Assembly: GCF_017742835.1 (NCBI RefSeq)
Contig: NZ_CP072392.1
Location: forward strand, 4,898,180-4,962,179
DNA from: Aquabacter sp. L1I39
GTDB taxonomy: Bacteria; Pseudomonadota; Alphaproteobacteria; Rhizobiales; Xanthobacteraceae
Direction of reading: 5' to 3'
DNA: 64,000 nt
Below, piece by piece: positions 33,343-42,944 of this stretch. A program made the translations under genes and the position numbers. The first letter of the stretch is position 1. Every line of letters begins with the position of its first letter. The notes below the pieces were generated by a model. The model was not told the DNA's origin. It did not search any database and was given only the letters and a program-made list of their open reading frames with translations.

Positions 33343-35822
33343 CACCAGCGATAGGCCAGCGTCCCGTAGACGGTGCGACGCGTGCCGTAGATGACCGAGT
33401 TCCAGTAGAAGCCGGGGGTGTAATAGTCGGTGTCGAACAGGTTGGTGGCGGCGATGGAGAGCGAGGCGCCCTTCAGCCGCCGGTCCAGCTCGCCGAGGTC
33501 ATATTTCAGCGCCGCATCCACCAGCGTATAGCCTGGCACTTTCGCCTGCGCGCCGGAGACGGTCTCCATCACCGCATAGGAGCTGCCCACATAGCGCACG
33601 CCGGCGCCAAGGCCGAGGCCGTTCAGCGGGCCGTCGCGGAAGGTGTAATAGCCCCAGAGCGAGGCGGCATTCTGCGGCACGCCGGCCGGCACGGTGCCCA
33701 CCTTCGAGGTCCCGTATTCGTTGGGATTGTCCTTGGTCACCTCGGCATTGAGATAGGTGTAGGAGGCGACCACGTCCAGATTGGCCGTGAGCTGTGCCTT
33801 GGCCTCGAGTTCCAGGCCGCGCACCCGCACCTCGCCATCCTGGATGGAATAGCCGTAATTGACCGGGTCGTTGGTCAGCACATTCTGCTGCGTGATCTGG
33901 AACACCGAGGCCGTGAACAGCCCCCGGAAGCCCGCCGGCTCGAACTTGATGCCGGCTTCATACTGGTCGCCCGTGGTGGGCTGGAAGGCATTGCCCTCGA
34001 AATCCGTGCCCGCCTGCGGGAGGAAGGAGGTGGAATAGCTGGCATAGGGCATCAGGCCGTTGTCGAACTTGTAGCCGAGCCCCGCCCGCCAGGTGAAGGC
34101 GGAGTCGTTGGCGATGGCCTCCTCATCGGTGAAGCCGTAAGCCGCCAGCAGGGTGCGGGAATTGAAATTGTATTCCTCGTTGCGCACCCAGTCCTGCCGC
34201 CCGCTCAGCGTGAGCAGCCAGTTGCCCAGCTTCATCTGGTCCTGCGCATAGACGCCCACCTGCAGCACCTTGCTTTGCGTGTCCGACCAGGGCTGGCCGA
34301 ACGTGTAGGCGAAGTTGTAATCGGGGGCGAAGATGCTGATGGCGTTGTAATTGGTGGAATTGGTGCGGGTCTCGGTGGAGTTGTAGTATCCGCCATCCAC
34401 GCCAACGAGCAGTTCATGGGCGATAGGGCCGGTATCGAAATTCCCGGTCAGCCGGTTGTCGATGAGGACGCTGTCCGCCGTCTTCGGGCGCAACTGGACG
34501 CCCACATTGATGTATTGGCCGTCCACCACCGCCAACGTCGCGTCCCAGCCCCAGGCGGAATTGTAGTCCACCTCCGAATGGGAATAACGGGCATTCTGCT
34601 GGAAGCGCCAGCCGCTATCGAATTCGTGCTTGAACTCATAGCCGACGGAGGAGGTCTCTACGTTCCAGTCGGTCAAATCGGGCGCGCCGAGATAGAGGCT
34701 GGATGAGATCTTCGGCCCGAGGTTGAAGATGGTGTTGGCCATGGGCAGGCTCTGCTCGGAGCCGCCCTTTTCCGTCTTCTGGTAGGAGGCCAGCACGGTG
34801 AGGCTGGTCTGCGCATTGGGCTGCCAGGTGACGGCGGGCGCGAAATAGATGCGGTTGTCCGGCGAAAAATCGATCTGGGTGCCGCTGTCGCGGAACAGGC
34901 CGGTGAAACGGTAAAGCCAGGTGCCGTCAGCCGTCGCCGGGCCGCCAATGTCGAACGCGCCCTGGAGGCGGTCGAAGCTGCCGCCGAGCAATTCGATCTC
35001 GCGCATGGGAACGGCGGTCGGCCGCTTGGTGATGGCATCCACGAAGCCGCCGGGCACCCCCGCGCCATAGAGCGCCGAGGACGGTCCCTTCACCACGTCG
35101 ATCCGTTCAAGGCCATAGGTCTCGATGTCGGAATCATAGGCATTGAAGCCGGCGCGCAGGCCGTCGCGATAATAGGCGGCCTGGTTGATGGCGCGGAAGC
35201 CGCGCATATAGATGTCCGGCATGCCCTGACCGCCGGGATAGTCCACCACCCGCACGCCGGGGGTGTAGGCGACGGCGGAATTGAAGTCCTGCACGCCGCG
35301 TTGAACCATCTCCGCCTGCGTCACCACGCTCACCGACTGGGGAATGTCGATGAGGGGCGTGTTCGTCTTGGTGCCGGCGCTGGTGGCGAGCGCCACGATC
35401 TGCTGGTCGTCGGCGGCGCCGGTGACGTCGATGGTCCCGAGCGCGATGGCGCCGTCGGCGTCCGCCCCGCCCAGATTGGGTGCGCTGATGGTCACGGTAT
35501 TGGCGCGCGTGAAGCGATAGAGCAGGCCGGTGCCCTGGAGCAGGCGGGCGATGGCCGCGTCCGGCGTATAGGCGCCGCTCAGGCCGGGGCTCTTGCGTCC
35601 GGCCACGAGGTCAGACGGGAACAGCAAGCGTAGCCCGGCCTTGTCGGCGAAGGCGGTGAGCGCCGTGCCGAGATCCTGGGGCGGGATGTTGAACGATATG
35701 GCCGCAGGTGGCGTGCCCTGCGCGCGGGCCGGCGCCGGCACAAGGGCGCCCAAGACAAGGGTTATCGCCACCGATGCCAGCCAGTTCATCCGTCCCGCCG
35801 CCCGCGCGCATCCCCCACCCAT
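33342..35822 (-). CDS. TonB-dependent siderophore receptor with signalling domain (FecA-like)
   Basis: The 826-residue outer-membrane receptor has a signal peptide (NWLASVAITLVLGALVPAPARA), an STN signalling domain (about residues 35-110, FNIPPQDLGTALTAFADKAG), a plug (IDIPQSVSVVTQAEM; VVKGPSSALYGAGVPGG) and a beta-barrel ending in the C-terminal aromatic signal (GTLAYRW). The STN domain means that ligand binding is probably signalled through FecR to the sigma factor encoded upstream. AAGGGAG lies before ATG 35822. The ligand is probably a hydroxamate or mixed siderophore; it cannot be fixed from sequence. Confidence 0.93.
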   Translation of the reverse strand: MGGGCARAAGRMNWLASVAITLVLGALVPAPARAQGTPPAAISFNIPPQDLGTALTAFADKAGLRLLFPSDLVAGRKSPGLSGAYTPDAAIARLLQGTGLLYRFTRANTVTISAPNLGGADADGAIALGTIDVTGAADDQQIVALATSAGTKTNTPLIDIPQSVSVVTQAEMVQRGVQDFNSAVAYTPGVRVVDYPGGQGMPDIYMRGFRAINQAAYYRDGLRAGFNAYDSDIETYGLERIDVVKGPSSALYGAGVPGGFVDAITKRPTAVPMREIELLGGSFDRLQGAFDIGGPATADGTWLYRFTGLFRDSGTQIDFSPDNRIYFAPAVTWQPNAQTSLTVLASYQKTEKGGSEQSLPMANTIFNLGPKISSSLYLGAPDLTDWNVETSSVGYEFKHEFDSGWRFQQNARYSHSEVDYNSAWGWDATLAVVDGQYINVGVQLRPKTADSVLIDNRLTGNFDTGPIAHELLVGVDGGYYNSTETRTNSTNYNAISIFAPDYNFAYTFGQPWSDTQSKVLQVGVYAQDQMKLGNWLLTLSGRQDWVRNEEYNFNSRTLLAAYGFTDEEAIANDSAFTWRAGLGYKFDNGLMPYASYSTSFLPQAGTDFEGNAFQPTTGDQYEAGIKFEPAGFRGLFTASVFQITQQNVLTNDPVNYGYSIQDGEVRVRGLELEAKAQLTANLDVVASYTYLNAEVTKDNPNEYGTSKVGTVPAGVPQNAASLWGYYTFRDGPLNGLGLGAGVRYVGSSYAVMETVSGAQAKVPGYTLVDAALKYDLGELDRRLKGASLSIAATNLFDTDYYTPGFYWNSVIYGTRRTVYGTLAYRW

Positions 35823-35939
35823 CTGCAAAGCTCCCTTCCGCGGCGCGCGGCACAGCCATCATGCGCGTCAGAAGCAAGGACGAAACGAGCGTGGGGAACT
35901 TGCAGCGTCGGGCACGAATTTTCTTCCGCGCAGCGCGGG

Positions 35940-36890
35940 TCAGAGGATGACGTTCAGCAGCGGCAAGCGCAGCACGCGCACCGGCAGGGTCTGCTCGATG
36001 GTCTCCAGCACCGATTGCGGATCGTTGAGATCGAACACGCCGGTCACCTCCAGCGCCTTCAGGCTGCTGCCCGCGATCACGATCTGGGTGTGGGTGTGCC
36101 GCCGCAGCTCGCTGACCACGTCTTCCAGCGGGCGCCGGTTGAAGATCAGCTTCCCGCGCCGCCAGGCGGTCGCCATGCTGGCATCGACGTTTTGGGGGGA
36201 GGTGATGCCGCCGAGGTCATATCGCACGGTCTGGTCGGCCCCCATGGTCGTGCCGTCCGGCGGTCCCCCGTCGATGCCCACCGCCACGACGCCTTCCACC
36301 ACGGTGACCGCGACGCTCTCCGCGCGCATGTCGACGTCGAACACCGTGCCCACGGCCCGTGTCCAGCCATTGGCGGCCGCGACGACGAAGGGGCGGGCCG
36401 GGTCGGGCATCACCGTGAACAGCGCCTGGCCTTCCAGCAGCCTGATGCCGCGGCGCGCGCCGGAATAGTCCAGCGCCAAGCCGGTGCTGGAATTCAGCCA
36501 GGCCCGCGAGCCGTTGGGCAGCACCACTTCGCGCGCTTCGCCCACTCCGGTGGAATAGTCCGCCAGCATGCGCCGGCGCAGCGGGCCGGACAGTGTGGCG
36601 CCGAGCCCGAAGGCGGCGATGACGCCGCCGGTCATGAAGGCGCGGCGGGTGATCCGGCCGCGCCCCGCCTTCCCGTCCTCGCGCACACGCTCGCCCGCCG
36701 TGCCGAGGCCGTGCCACAAGGCTTCGGCTTCCTGGGCGGCGGCCTCATGCGCCGGGCTCAGCGCGCGCCAGGCCAGGAAGCCGTCGCGCTCGGAGATGCC
36801 GGCCGCGCCGGAATGCAGGCGCACGACCCAGTCGATGGCCTCATCGCTCAGGGCGATGTCTGCTCGGGGTGGGTGGCGCGAAACATGCAT
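35940..36890 (-). CDS. FecR-family anti-sigma/signal-transducing protein
   Basis: The 316-residue protein has a cytoplasmic DUF4880 N-terminus (EAIDWVVRLHSGAAG, FLAWRALSPAHEAA), one membrane helix after a twin-arginine-like segment (RRAFMTGGVIAAFGLGATLSG), a periplasmic FecR domain (VVLPNGSRAWLNSSTGLALDY, AVGTVFDVDM) and an STN-like C-terminal part. It links the receptor to the sigma factor. Start at ATG 36890 gives the typical N-terminus; the longer open frame upstream overlaps the sigma gene. Confidence 0.9.
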   Translation of the reverse strand: MHVSRHPPRADIALSDEAIDWVVRLHSGAAGISERDGFLAWRALSPAHEAAAQEAEALWHGLGTAGERVREDGKAGRGRITRRAFMTGGVIAAFGLGATLSGPLRRRMLADYSTGVGEAREVVLPNGSRAWLNSSTGLALDYSGARRGIRLLEGQALFTVMPDPARPFVVAAANGWTRAVGTVFDVDMRAESVAVTVVEGVVAVGIDGGPPDGTTMGADQTVRYDLGGITSPQNVDASMATAWRRGKLIFNRRPLEDVVSELRRHTHTQIVIAGSSLKALEVTGVFDLNDPQSVLETIEQTLPVRVLRLPLLNVIL

Positions 36891-36910
36891 CGGTGAAGGG
36901 CTGTGAGGGT

Positions 36911-37432
36911 TCAGAGCGCCCGCAGGCAGTCGCGGCAATGACGCAGCGCCTGGGCCAAGTATTTTGCCACCATACTCTGGGACACGCCGAGGTGTGTCGC
37001 GATTTCCGAATGAGAGAGACCCTCGCATCGGTTAAGCAGCAGCGCGGTGCGCGGCTTTGCGGGCAACTCCATGAGCGCGCGCACCAGCACGCGCAGCTCG
37101 TCGCGGTGGAGGGCATAGGCTTCGGGGGACGGTGTCTGGTCGGCGATCTCGCGCAGCACGCTCTCATCGCTGAGGCACCGGGTGGCGTGGCGCTGCTCCC
37201 GCCGCAGGAGGTCGATGGCGATGTTGCCGGCGAGGCGCAGCAGGTAGGCGTGCTTGTCCTGTATGGTCGCCGGCTGCTCCGCCATGGTGGCGAGGCGCAG
37301 CCAGGTTTCCTGAAGGGCCTCTTCCGCCAGGTCCCGTGATCCGGTGCGGCGGCTGAGATGCCCGCGCAGCGTCCTCCACTGGTGCATGTAGGCCAGCATC
37401 AGATCAGAGGACATGGAAGGTGCCAGCGTCAT
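36911..37432 (-). CDS. ECF sigma factor, FecI-like
   Basis: The 173-residue sigma factor has region 2 (RDLAEEALQETWLRLAT, ATIQDKHAYLLRLAGNIAIDLLRRE) and region 4 (LPAKPRTALLLNRCEGLSHSEIATHLGVSQSMVAKYLAQAL). It should drive the fecR-receptor-PepSY genes after a signal from the receptor. Twenty bases separate it from fecR. No clear ribosome site distinguishes ATG 37432 from an ATG six codons later. Confidence 0.92.
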   Translation of the reverse strand: MTLAPSMSSDLMLAYMHQWRTLRGHLSRRTGSRDLAEEALQETWLRLATMAEQPATIQDKHAYLLRLAGNIAIDLLRREQRHATRCLSDESVLREIADQTPSPEAYALHRDELRVLVRALMELPAKPRTALLLNRCEGLSHSEIATHLGVSQSMVAKYLAQALRHCRDCLRAL

Positions 37433-37604
37433 TGAAATCTGGTCAATTCAGCTCATTCCGGATCTCTCGATACTTAGGGAAACAGACACCTCACCGCAAT
37501 CAGTATGATTTAGAGTAATAATAGATGTAAGAAACCTTGGCCCCCCAGAGAGGCGGAGGCCGGCCTGTCAGGCTGTGCCTTCCCTGTGCCCCCCGGGTCC
37601 CCCG
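37433..37604. promoter_or_regulatory. promoter region of the iron-uptake operon
   Basis: An AT-rich block at about 37500-37532, containing TGATTTAGAGTAATAATAG, lies upstream of the sigma gene. It could hold a Fur or Irr site, as such operons are normally iron-repressed, but the match to a known box is weak. Confidence 0.35.
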
Positions 37605-38597
37605 CTACGGCGTCATCACGATCTTGCCCAGCGCCGCACCGCTATCGAGCATGGCGTGGGCCTCGCGCACTTGGGACAAGGCGAAGCGGGCGGAAATGGC
37701 GGGCTTGATGGCGCCGGCTTCCAGCGCGCCGATCACCTTGCGCATGATGCGGCGGCGGGCGCTGCGATCATCATCATAGATGTGGAAGGAGAAGCAGCGC
37801 ACGCCCGGGCACTTGCCCAGGTAGTGGCGCATCTCGCCGATCAGGTTCTCTTCCGGCAGGCCGGCGAAGGCGTTGTAGGACAACAGCGTGCCCCATTTGT
37901 CGAGCACCCGGAGATAGGAGGCGAAGTCCGGCCCGCACACATGGTCGAGAACCAGGTCCACGCCCCGCCCCGCCGTGAGCTCCAGCACCCGGTCCACGAC
38001 CTTTTCGGAGCGATAGAAAATGACGTTGTCCGCGCCCATGGCGCGGGCGAAATCGGCCTTTTCGGGCGTGCTGACGGTGCCGATGACGTGCATGCCGGCC
38101 AGACGTCCCAATTGCACCAGGGCCGAGCCGACCCCGCCGGCGGCACCGATCACCAATACGCTGCCCGGCGCCTTGGGGCCGGAGGCCTCGTGGAGCAGGG
38201 CATAGGCCACCTGGTAATTGGCGAGGCAGACCGCCTCTTCGAATGCCACATGATCGGCGAGGGGGTGCACCGCATCGGCGGGGGCCGCCACATATTCAGC
38301 GTAGCAGCCGCCGCGCTGGCTCAGGTCCCGCGCGCTCAGCAGCACCTTCTGCCCGACCTTGAGATCCGTCACGCCGGCGCCCAAGGCGGCGATGGTGCCG
38401 GCGACGTCATTGCCGGGATTGGCGGGCAGCGGGGGCATCCACTTATAGACGCCCCGGCGGATCAGCGCGTCGGGCTGCCCGACGCCGAAGGCCGCGGCGC
38501 GGATGAGGATTTCACCGGCGCCGGGAACGGGCATCGGCAGGTCCACATAATCAAGAGCCTCGGGTCCTCCAGGCGTCTGCACCAGCACTGCTTTCAT
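37605..38597 (-). CDS. quinone oxidoreductase-like MDR-family reductase
   Basis: The 330-residue NADPH-binding protein belongs to the zeta-crystallin/QOR branch of the medium-chain dehydrogenase superfamily: MKAVLVQTPGGPEALDYVDLP, PGNDVAGTIAALG, and the Rossmann motif VLVIGAAGGVGSALVQLGRLAG. The catalytic-zinc ligands of alcohol dehydrogenases are absent. It lies about 150 bases after the FAD hydroxylase gene on the same strand and may reduce a quinone or enone formed during aromatic degradation, or protect against it. Confidence 0.87.
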   Translation of the reverse strand: MKAVLVQTPGGPEALDYVDLPMPVPGAGEILIRAAAFGVGQPDALIRRGVYKWMPPLPANPGNDVAGTIAALGAGVTDLKVGQKVLLSARDLSQRGGCYAEYVAAPADAVHPLADHVAFEEAVCLANYQVAYALLHEASGPKAPGSVLVIGAAGGVGSALVQLGRLAGMHVIGTVSTPEKADFARAMGADNVIFYRSEKVVDRVLELTAGRGVDLVLDHVCGPDFASYLRVLDKWGTLLSYNAFAGLPEENLIGEMRHYLGKCPGVRCFSFHIYDDDRSARRRIMRKVIGALEAGAIKPAISARFALSQVREAHAMLDSGAALGKIVMTP

Positions 38598-38665
38598 GAC
38601 ACGACACTCCCCCTTGTGCGGAAAGGCCGCCGGCCTCTCCCTGTTATTGTCCGATTGACCGGCCC

Positions 38666-38735
38666 CAGAGCATTTCCGAGCGAAGCGTGATCTGGTTCGC
38701 GGGAAGGAAGTGCGCGAAAGCCAAGAAATAGAACT
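38666..38735. repeat. rhizobial-type intergenic repeat, AGAGCATTTCCGAGCGAAG family
   Basis: This stretch is similar along its whole length to the reverse complement of 51631-51700, sharing AGAGCATTTCCGAGCGAAG, GGTTCGCG-GAAGGAA and AATAGA/GATAGA. It lies between the FAD hydroxylase and quinone reductase genes. Confidence 0.7.
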
Positions 38736-38744
38736 CTTCCCGGC

Positions 38745-40346
38745 CTAGCCGACCGGCGCCACCGCCGGTTCCAGGTGAAGCTGCGTGGCGATCTGGGAGG
38801 CCATGTCCTCCAGATCGGCCCTCGTGCGCGCGGCCGCGAACACGTAATGGTCCGGCCGGACGAAGGCGGCGATGACGCCGTGCTCGCGCAGCCAGCCCGC
38901 CAGAAGACCGTCGGCCTCGCGCAAGGCCACAGCGCCCGAGGTCTGCGCGGATGGCTCATCCTCCTGGCAGAGGCACAGGACTTGCGCACCCAGATGGTCC
39001 GTTGCCTCCCGCAGCGCGGCCGGCAGGTCCGCGACGCCCGTACCCGCCGAGAGCACCAGCCGAAACCCGTCCCCGGCCACATCGTCGAGGCGCTCCACAC
39101 GGGCATCCGTGATGATGCGCGGCTGCGGGAAGCGGGTGCCCACGGGGGGCTCCAGCCCTGCCTGCAAGGCCCCGGCCGTGAGCGGTGGAATGAGGTTCTG
39201 GCGGACCTGAACCCGCGGCGGATCGCCCAACTCGGCCCGCATCCTGGCGTCGCGGGCCTTCGCCTTCTCAAGATCGCGTTCGCAGATGATCCGACCCAGC
39301 GCCTTCGCAGTCTCGGTGGTGGCACGCACATGGGGCCGGCGCTCGGCCTCATAGCTGTCGAGCAGCGCATCGCCCGCCTTGCCGGAGAGGACCAGCGTCA
39401 GCTTCCAGGCGAGGTTCGCCGCGTCGCGCATGCCCTGGCACATGCCCTGCGCCATGAAGGGGGGCGTCATGTGCGCGGCATCGCCAGCCAGGAACACCCG
39501 GCCCTCGCGCCACTCCTCCGCGACAAGCGCATGAAAGACATAAGTCGCGGCACGCCAGAGCGATGCGTCTTTCCGCGTCAGCCAGCGTTCGAGGAGGCGC
39601 CAGATGGTTTCCTCGCGGCTCATGGCCTCGGGCACCTCGCCGGGCAGCAGCATCAGTTCCCAGCGCCGGTGATTGTCCGGGCCGATCACGAAGGTGGTGG
39701 GGCGCTGCGGATCGCAATATTGGATGATGGTTTCGGGCAGCGTGCCGAGCTTGTCCTCGTTGACCAGCATATCCACCACGAGCCAGGGCTCGTCGAAATC
39801 CAGGCTCTCGAAGCGGATATCCAGAAGCTTGCGCACGAGGCTCGTGCCCCCGTCGCAGCCCACCGCATAGCGCGCCCGAACGGTCCCGGGCGCGCCGGCG
39901 GCATCGCGCGTGCGCAGCTCCACATGGTCGCCATGGTCGATCATGCCGGTCAGCTCGGTGGAGAGGCGGACCTCCACGGCGGGAAGCCTCTCCAGCAGGG
40001 CACGCAGGGCCCGTTCCACGGGCGGCTGGGTGAAGACGAAGCTAGGCTCCCAGCCCTGCGGAAAGGGCGGCGGCAGCGACGCGTAGCGGGCGATGGCCCG
40101 GCCGTCGACGCCGCGATATTCGGTCGGGCGATAGGGGACCACGAAGGGGGCGATGGCCTCCGCGAGATCCAGATTTTGCAGCACGCGCATGATTTCGTGG
40201 TCGAACCCGATGGCGCGCGGCAGCGGGAAGATGTCGTCCGCCTTGTCGATCACTACCGTCGAGACGCCCGCGCGGCCCAGCAGGGCGGCAAGCGTGGCAC
40301 CCACCGGTCCCAGACCGACAATTGCTACGTCAACGGTACTGGTCAT
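38745..40346 (-). CDS. FAD-dependent aromatic hydroxylase, MhpA-like
   Basis: The 533-residue monooxygenase has the FAD Rossmann motif VAIVGLGPVGATLAALLGRAG at the N-terminus, a DG motif (YAVGCDGGTSLVRK, about 160) and the GD motif (GRVFLAGDAAHMTPPFMAQG, about 290). These place it in the PHBH class beside 3-(3-hydroxyphenyl)propionate hydroxylase. The C-terminal thioredoxin-like extension of that group is present. It likely hydroxylates a phenolic substrate to a catechol for the extradiol dioxygenase of the same cluster. ATG 40346 is preceded by GGAG. The substrate is inferred only to class level. Confidence 0.88.
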   Translation of the reverse strand: MTSTVDVAIVGLGPVGATLAALLGRAGVSTVVIDKADDIFPLPRAIGFDHEIMRVLQNLDLAEAIAPFVVPYRPTEYRGVDGRAIARYASLPPPFPQGWEPSFVFTQPPVERALRALLERLPAVEVRLSTELTGMIDHGDHVELRTRDAAGAPGTVRARYAVGCDGGTSLVRKLLDIRFESLDFDEPWLVVDMLVNEDKLGTLPETIIQYCDPQRPTTFVIGPDNHRRWELMLLPGEVPEAMSREETIWRLLERWLTRKDASLWRAATYVFHALVAEEWREGRVFLAGDAAHMTPPFMAQGMCQGMRDAANLAWKLTLVLSGKAGDALLDSYEAERRPHVRATTETAKALGRIICERDLEKAKARDARMRAELGDPPRVQVRQNLIPPLTAGALQAGLEPPVGTRFPQPRIITDARVERLDDVAGDGFRLVLSAGTGVADLPAALREATDHLGAQVLCLCQEDEPSAQTSGAVALREADGLLAGWLREHGVIAAFVRPDHYVFAAARTRADLEDMASQIATQLHLEPAVAPVG

Positions 40347-40398
40347 GCCTTTTTCTCCAGACCCACCTGTTTGGCCGCGCAAGCCCACTGCCGCCGTG

Positions 40399-41154
40399 TC
40401 AGTCGGCATAGTTGCCGTGCCCGATGCCGAGATAGGTCTCCATGACCTTCGGATCCTCGAGCAGCGCCGCGCCGGTGCCTTCCTTCACGATCTCGCCGGT
40501 TTCCAGCACATAGCCGTAGTCGGCGATGCGCAGCGCCATCTGCGCATTCTGCTCCACCAGCAGGATGGAGACGCCCGACGCCCTGAGCGCATCGATCACC
40601 TCGAACACCTGGCGCACGATCTGCGGCGCAAGGCCAAGGCTCGGCTCGTCCAGCAGCAGCAGCCGGGGACGGGACATGAGCGCCCGGCCGATGGCCAGCA
40701 TCTGCCGCTCGCCCCCCGACAGGGTCGCGGCCTCCTGCGTCCGCCGCTCGCGCAGGCGGGGGAAGCGGGCGAACACGTCCTCGAAGGCGCGCGCGATGCC
40801 ATCGCCCCGCTCGGCGCGGTGCAGATAGGCGCCCAGCAGCAGGTTGTCATAGACCGACATGGTGCCGAACAGGTCCCGCCGCTCGGGCACCAGCGCCATG
40901 CCGCGCGCCGCCAGCTCCTCGGTGGCGAGACCCCCGATGTCCTTTCCAGAAAAGGCGATGGCTCCCGCGCGCGGCGGGATGACGGCGGCGATAGCATTGA
41001 GCAAGGTGGACTTGCCGGCCCCATTCGGGCCCACCACGGTGACAATCTGCCCCGGCTCCACCTTCAAGGAGACGCCGAACAGCGCCTCGACCTGACCGTA
41101 GCCGACGCGCAGGTCCCGGATGTTGAGGAGCGGGGTCATGCCGGTGGCGTTCAT
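40399..41154 (-). CDS. livF: branched-chain-type ABC transporter ATPase, LivF
   Basis: The 251-residue ATPase has GPNGAGKST, LSGGERQM, LLLLDEPSLGLAP and VEQNAQMAL, the LivF pattern. Its ATG overlaps the stop of the permease-ATPase fusion gene (ATGA). It serves an importer that in this cluster probably takes up an aromatic acid, since Liv-type systems with LivK proteins for aromatics are common in this group. Confidence 0.93.
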   Translation of the reverse strand: MNATGMTPLLNIRDLRVGYGQVEALFGVSLKVEPGQIVTVVGPNGAGKSTLLNAIAAVIPPRAGAIAFSGKDIGGLATEELAARGMALVPERRDLFGTMSVYDNLLLGAYLHRAERGDGIARAFEDVFARFPRLRERRTQEAATLSGGERQMLAIGRALMSRPRLLLLDEPSLGLAPQIVRQVFEVIDALRASGVSILLVEQNAQMALRIADYGYVLETGEIVKEGTGAALLEDPKVMETYLGIGHGNYAD

Positions 41155-42941
41155 GCGGCGTCTCCCAGATAGGCCTCGACCACCCGCGCGTCCGTCTGGA
41201 CCTTGGCCGGGTCCCCCTCGCAGATCAGCTGGCCGAAGCTCATGACGATGAGGCGGTCCACGAGGCTCATGACGAAGTCCATGTCGTGCTCGACGATGAG
41301 AATGGTGATGCCTTCGGAACGGATCTGCTTGAGCAGCCGGTACAGCAGGCGCTTTTCCGGCAGGCGCAGGCCGGCGGCGGGTTCGTCGAGGATGAGCAGG
41401 AGGGGATCGGAGGCAAGGGCGCGGGCGATCTCCAGGATGCGCTGCTTGCCGAGCGGCAGGCTGCCGGCGGGCACATGGGCCACGTCCTCCAGCCCCACAC
41501 GGCGGATCTGCCGCTCCGCCTCGGCCCGGATCGCCGCCTCCGAACGCCGCTCCAGGTGCAAGCAGGAGGCGACGACGCCGGAGCGAACCCGGCGGTGGGC
41601 GCCCAGCATCACATTCTCCAGCACGCTGCGGTCGGGCATCATCTTCACATGCTGGAAAGTGCGGGAGATGCCCACCGCCCCGATCTGGCGCGGGGTGAGG
41701 CCGCTGATGACCTTGTCCGCGAACCGCACCTCGCCGCCGGTGAGCGAAAGCGTGCCGGAGATGAGGTTGAACAAGGTGCTCTTTCCGGCGCCGTTGGGGC
41801 CGATGAGGCCAACAATCTCGCCCGCCTTCACGTCGAAGCTCACCTCGGAGACGGCGGTCAGGCCGGAAAAGCGCTTCACCACCTTGTTCACCACCAAAAG
41901 CTCCCGGCCCCGGGCCGGCCGCTCCCGGGTGGGCAGGCTGGCCTGTGCCGCCAGCGCGGCGCCGTCGCCCGACCGCGAGAACAAGCGGGTCAGGAAGCCC
42001 AGGCGGCGCGGAAGGCCGGCGAAGTGGGCGGCGATGCCCTGGTCGGCCCGGTGCAGCAGCACGACGATGAGCAGGCCGAAGGCGATGGTCTCGAAATTGC
42101 CGCTGGTGCCCACGAGCGCCGGCAGGAAATCCTGAAGCCATTCCCGCGCCAGGGTGATCACGGCGGCGCCGATGAGGGCGCCCCAGACATAGCCGGCCCC
42201 GCCCACCACCACCATGAACAGATATTCGATGCCGATATTGAGGCCGAAGGGAGAGGGGTTCACGAAGCGCAGCAGATAGGCGTAGAGCCAGCCCGACAGC
42301 CCCGCGAGCAGGGCCGCCAGCACGAAGGCGACGCGCTTTTCCTTCACCGTGTCGACACCGAAGGTCTCCGCCATCAAGGCGGCGTCTTTGACCGCCCGCA
42401 GCGCGCGGCCGTGCCGCGAATCCAGCAGGTTGGCGACGCAGAACATGGCGAGGGCGACACAGATCCAGATCAGCGCCCCGAGCTCGCGGCCGCCGACGAA
42501 ATCGTGGCCAAAGAGCGTGAGGGGCGGGACATGGTCGATGCCGGTATGGCCGCCGAGCACGTCGAGATTGCCGAACAGGTAGAACAGGCTGATGCCCCAG
42601 GCGATGGTGCTCAGCGGCAGGTAATGGCCGGATAGCCGCAGCGTGATGGCGGCGATGGTCCAGGCGGCCAGCGCCGTCGCCGCCAGCGCGACGGCGAATG
42701 TGGTGGCCGGCCCGGCGCCATAGCGCGTGGCCAGCACCGCTGTCGCATAGGCCGCGATGCCCACGAAGGCCGCCTGGCCGAAGGATGTCTGCCCGGTGAT
42801 GCCGGTCAGCACCACGAGGCCGAGGGCGACAAGGCCGTAGAGGCCCACATAATTGAGGATGGAAACGGTCTGACCGCTGGCCAGGGCCTGGATGAGGATG
42901 ACCGCCGCGAGCAGCGCGAGAAGGGGAAGGGTGCGGGCCAT
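41151..42941 (-). CDS. LivM-LivG fusion: permease plus ATPase of branched-chain-type importer
   Basis: A single 596-residue chain combines a LivM permease (about residues 1-310; GLVVLTGITGQTSFGQAAFVGIAAY, membrane segments throughout) with a LivG ATPase (about 345-596; GPNGAGKSTLFNLISG, LPLGKQRILEIARAL, LLLILDEPAAGL, VEHDMDFVM). A linker of about 35 residues joins them (SLPTRERPARGREL). Separate genes are more usual, but such fusions are known in proteobacteria. The gene begins three bases after livH. Confidence 0.93.
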   Translation of the reverse strand: MARTLPLLALLAAVILIQALASGQTVSILNYVGLYGLVALGLVVLTGITGQTSFGQAAFVGIAAYATAVLATRYGAGPATTFAVALAATALAAWTIAAITLRLSGHYLPLSTIAWGISLFYLFGNLDVLGGHTGIDHVPPLTLFGHDFVGGRELGALIWICVALAMFCVANLLDSRHGRALRAVKDAALMAETFGVDTVKEKRVAFVLAALLAGLSGWLYAYLLRFVNPSPFGLNIGIEYLFMVVVGGAGYVWGALIGAAVITLAREWLQDFLPALVGTSGNFETIAFGLLIVVLLHRADQGIAAHFAGLPRRLGFLTRLFSRSGDGAALAAQASLPTRERPARGRELLVVNKVVKRFSGLTAVSEVSFDVKAGEIVGLIGPNGAGKSTLFNLISGTLSLTGGEVRFADKVISGLTPRQIGAVGISRTFQHVKMMPDRSVLENVMLGAHRRVRSGVVASCLHLERRSEAAIRAEAERQIRRVGLEDVAHVPAGSLPLGKQRILEIARALASDPLLLILDEPAAGLRLPEKRLLYRLLKQIRSEGITILIVEHDMDFVMSLVDRLIVMSFGQLICEGDPAKVQTDARVVEAYLGDAA

Positions 42942-42944
42942 GGC

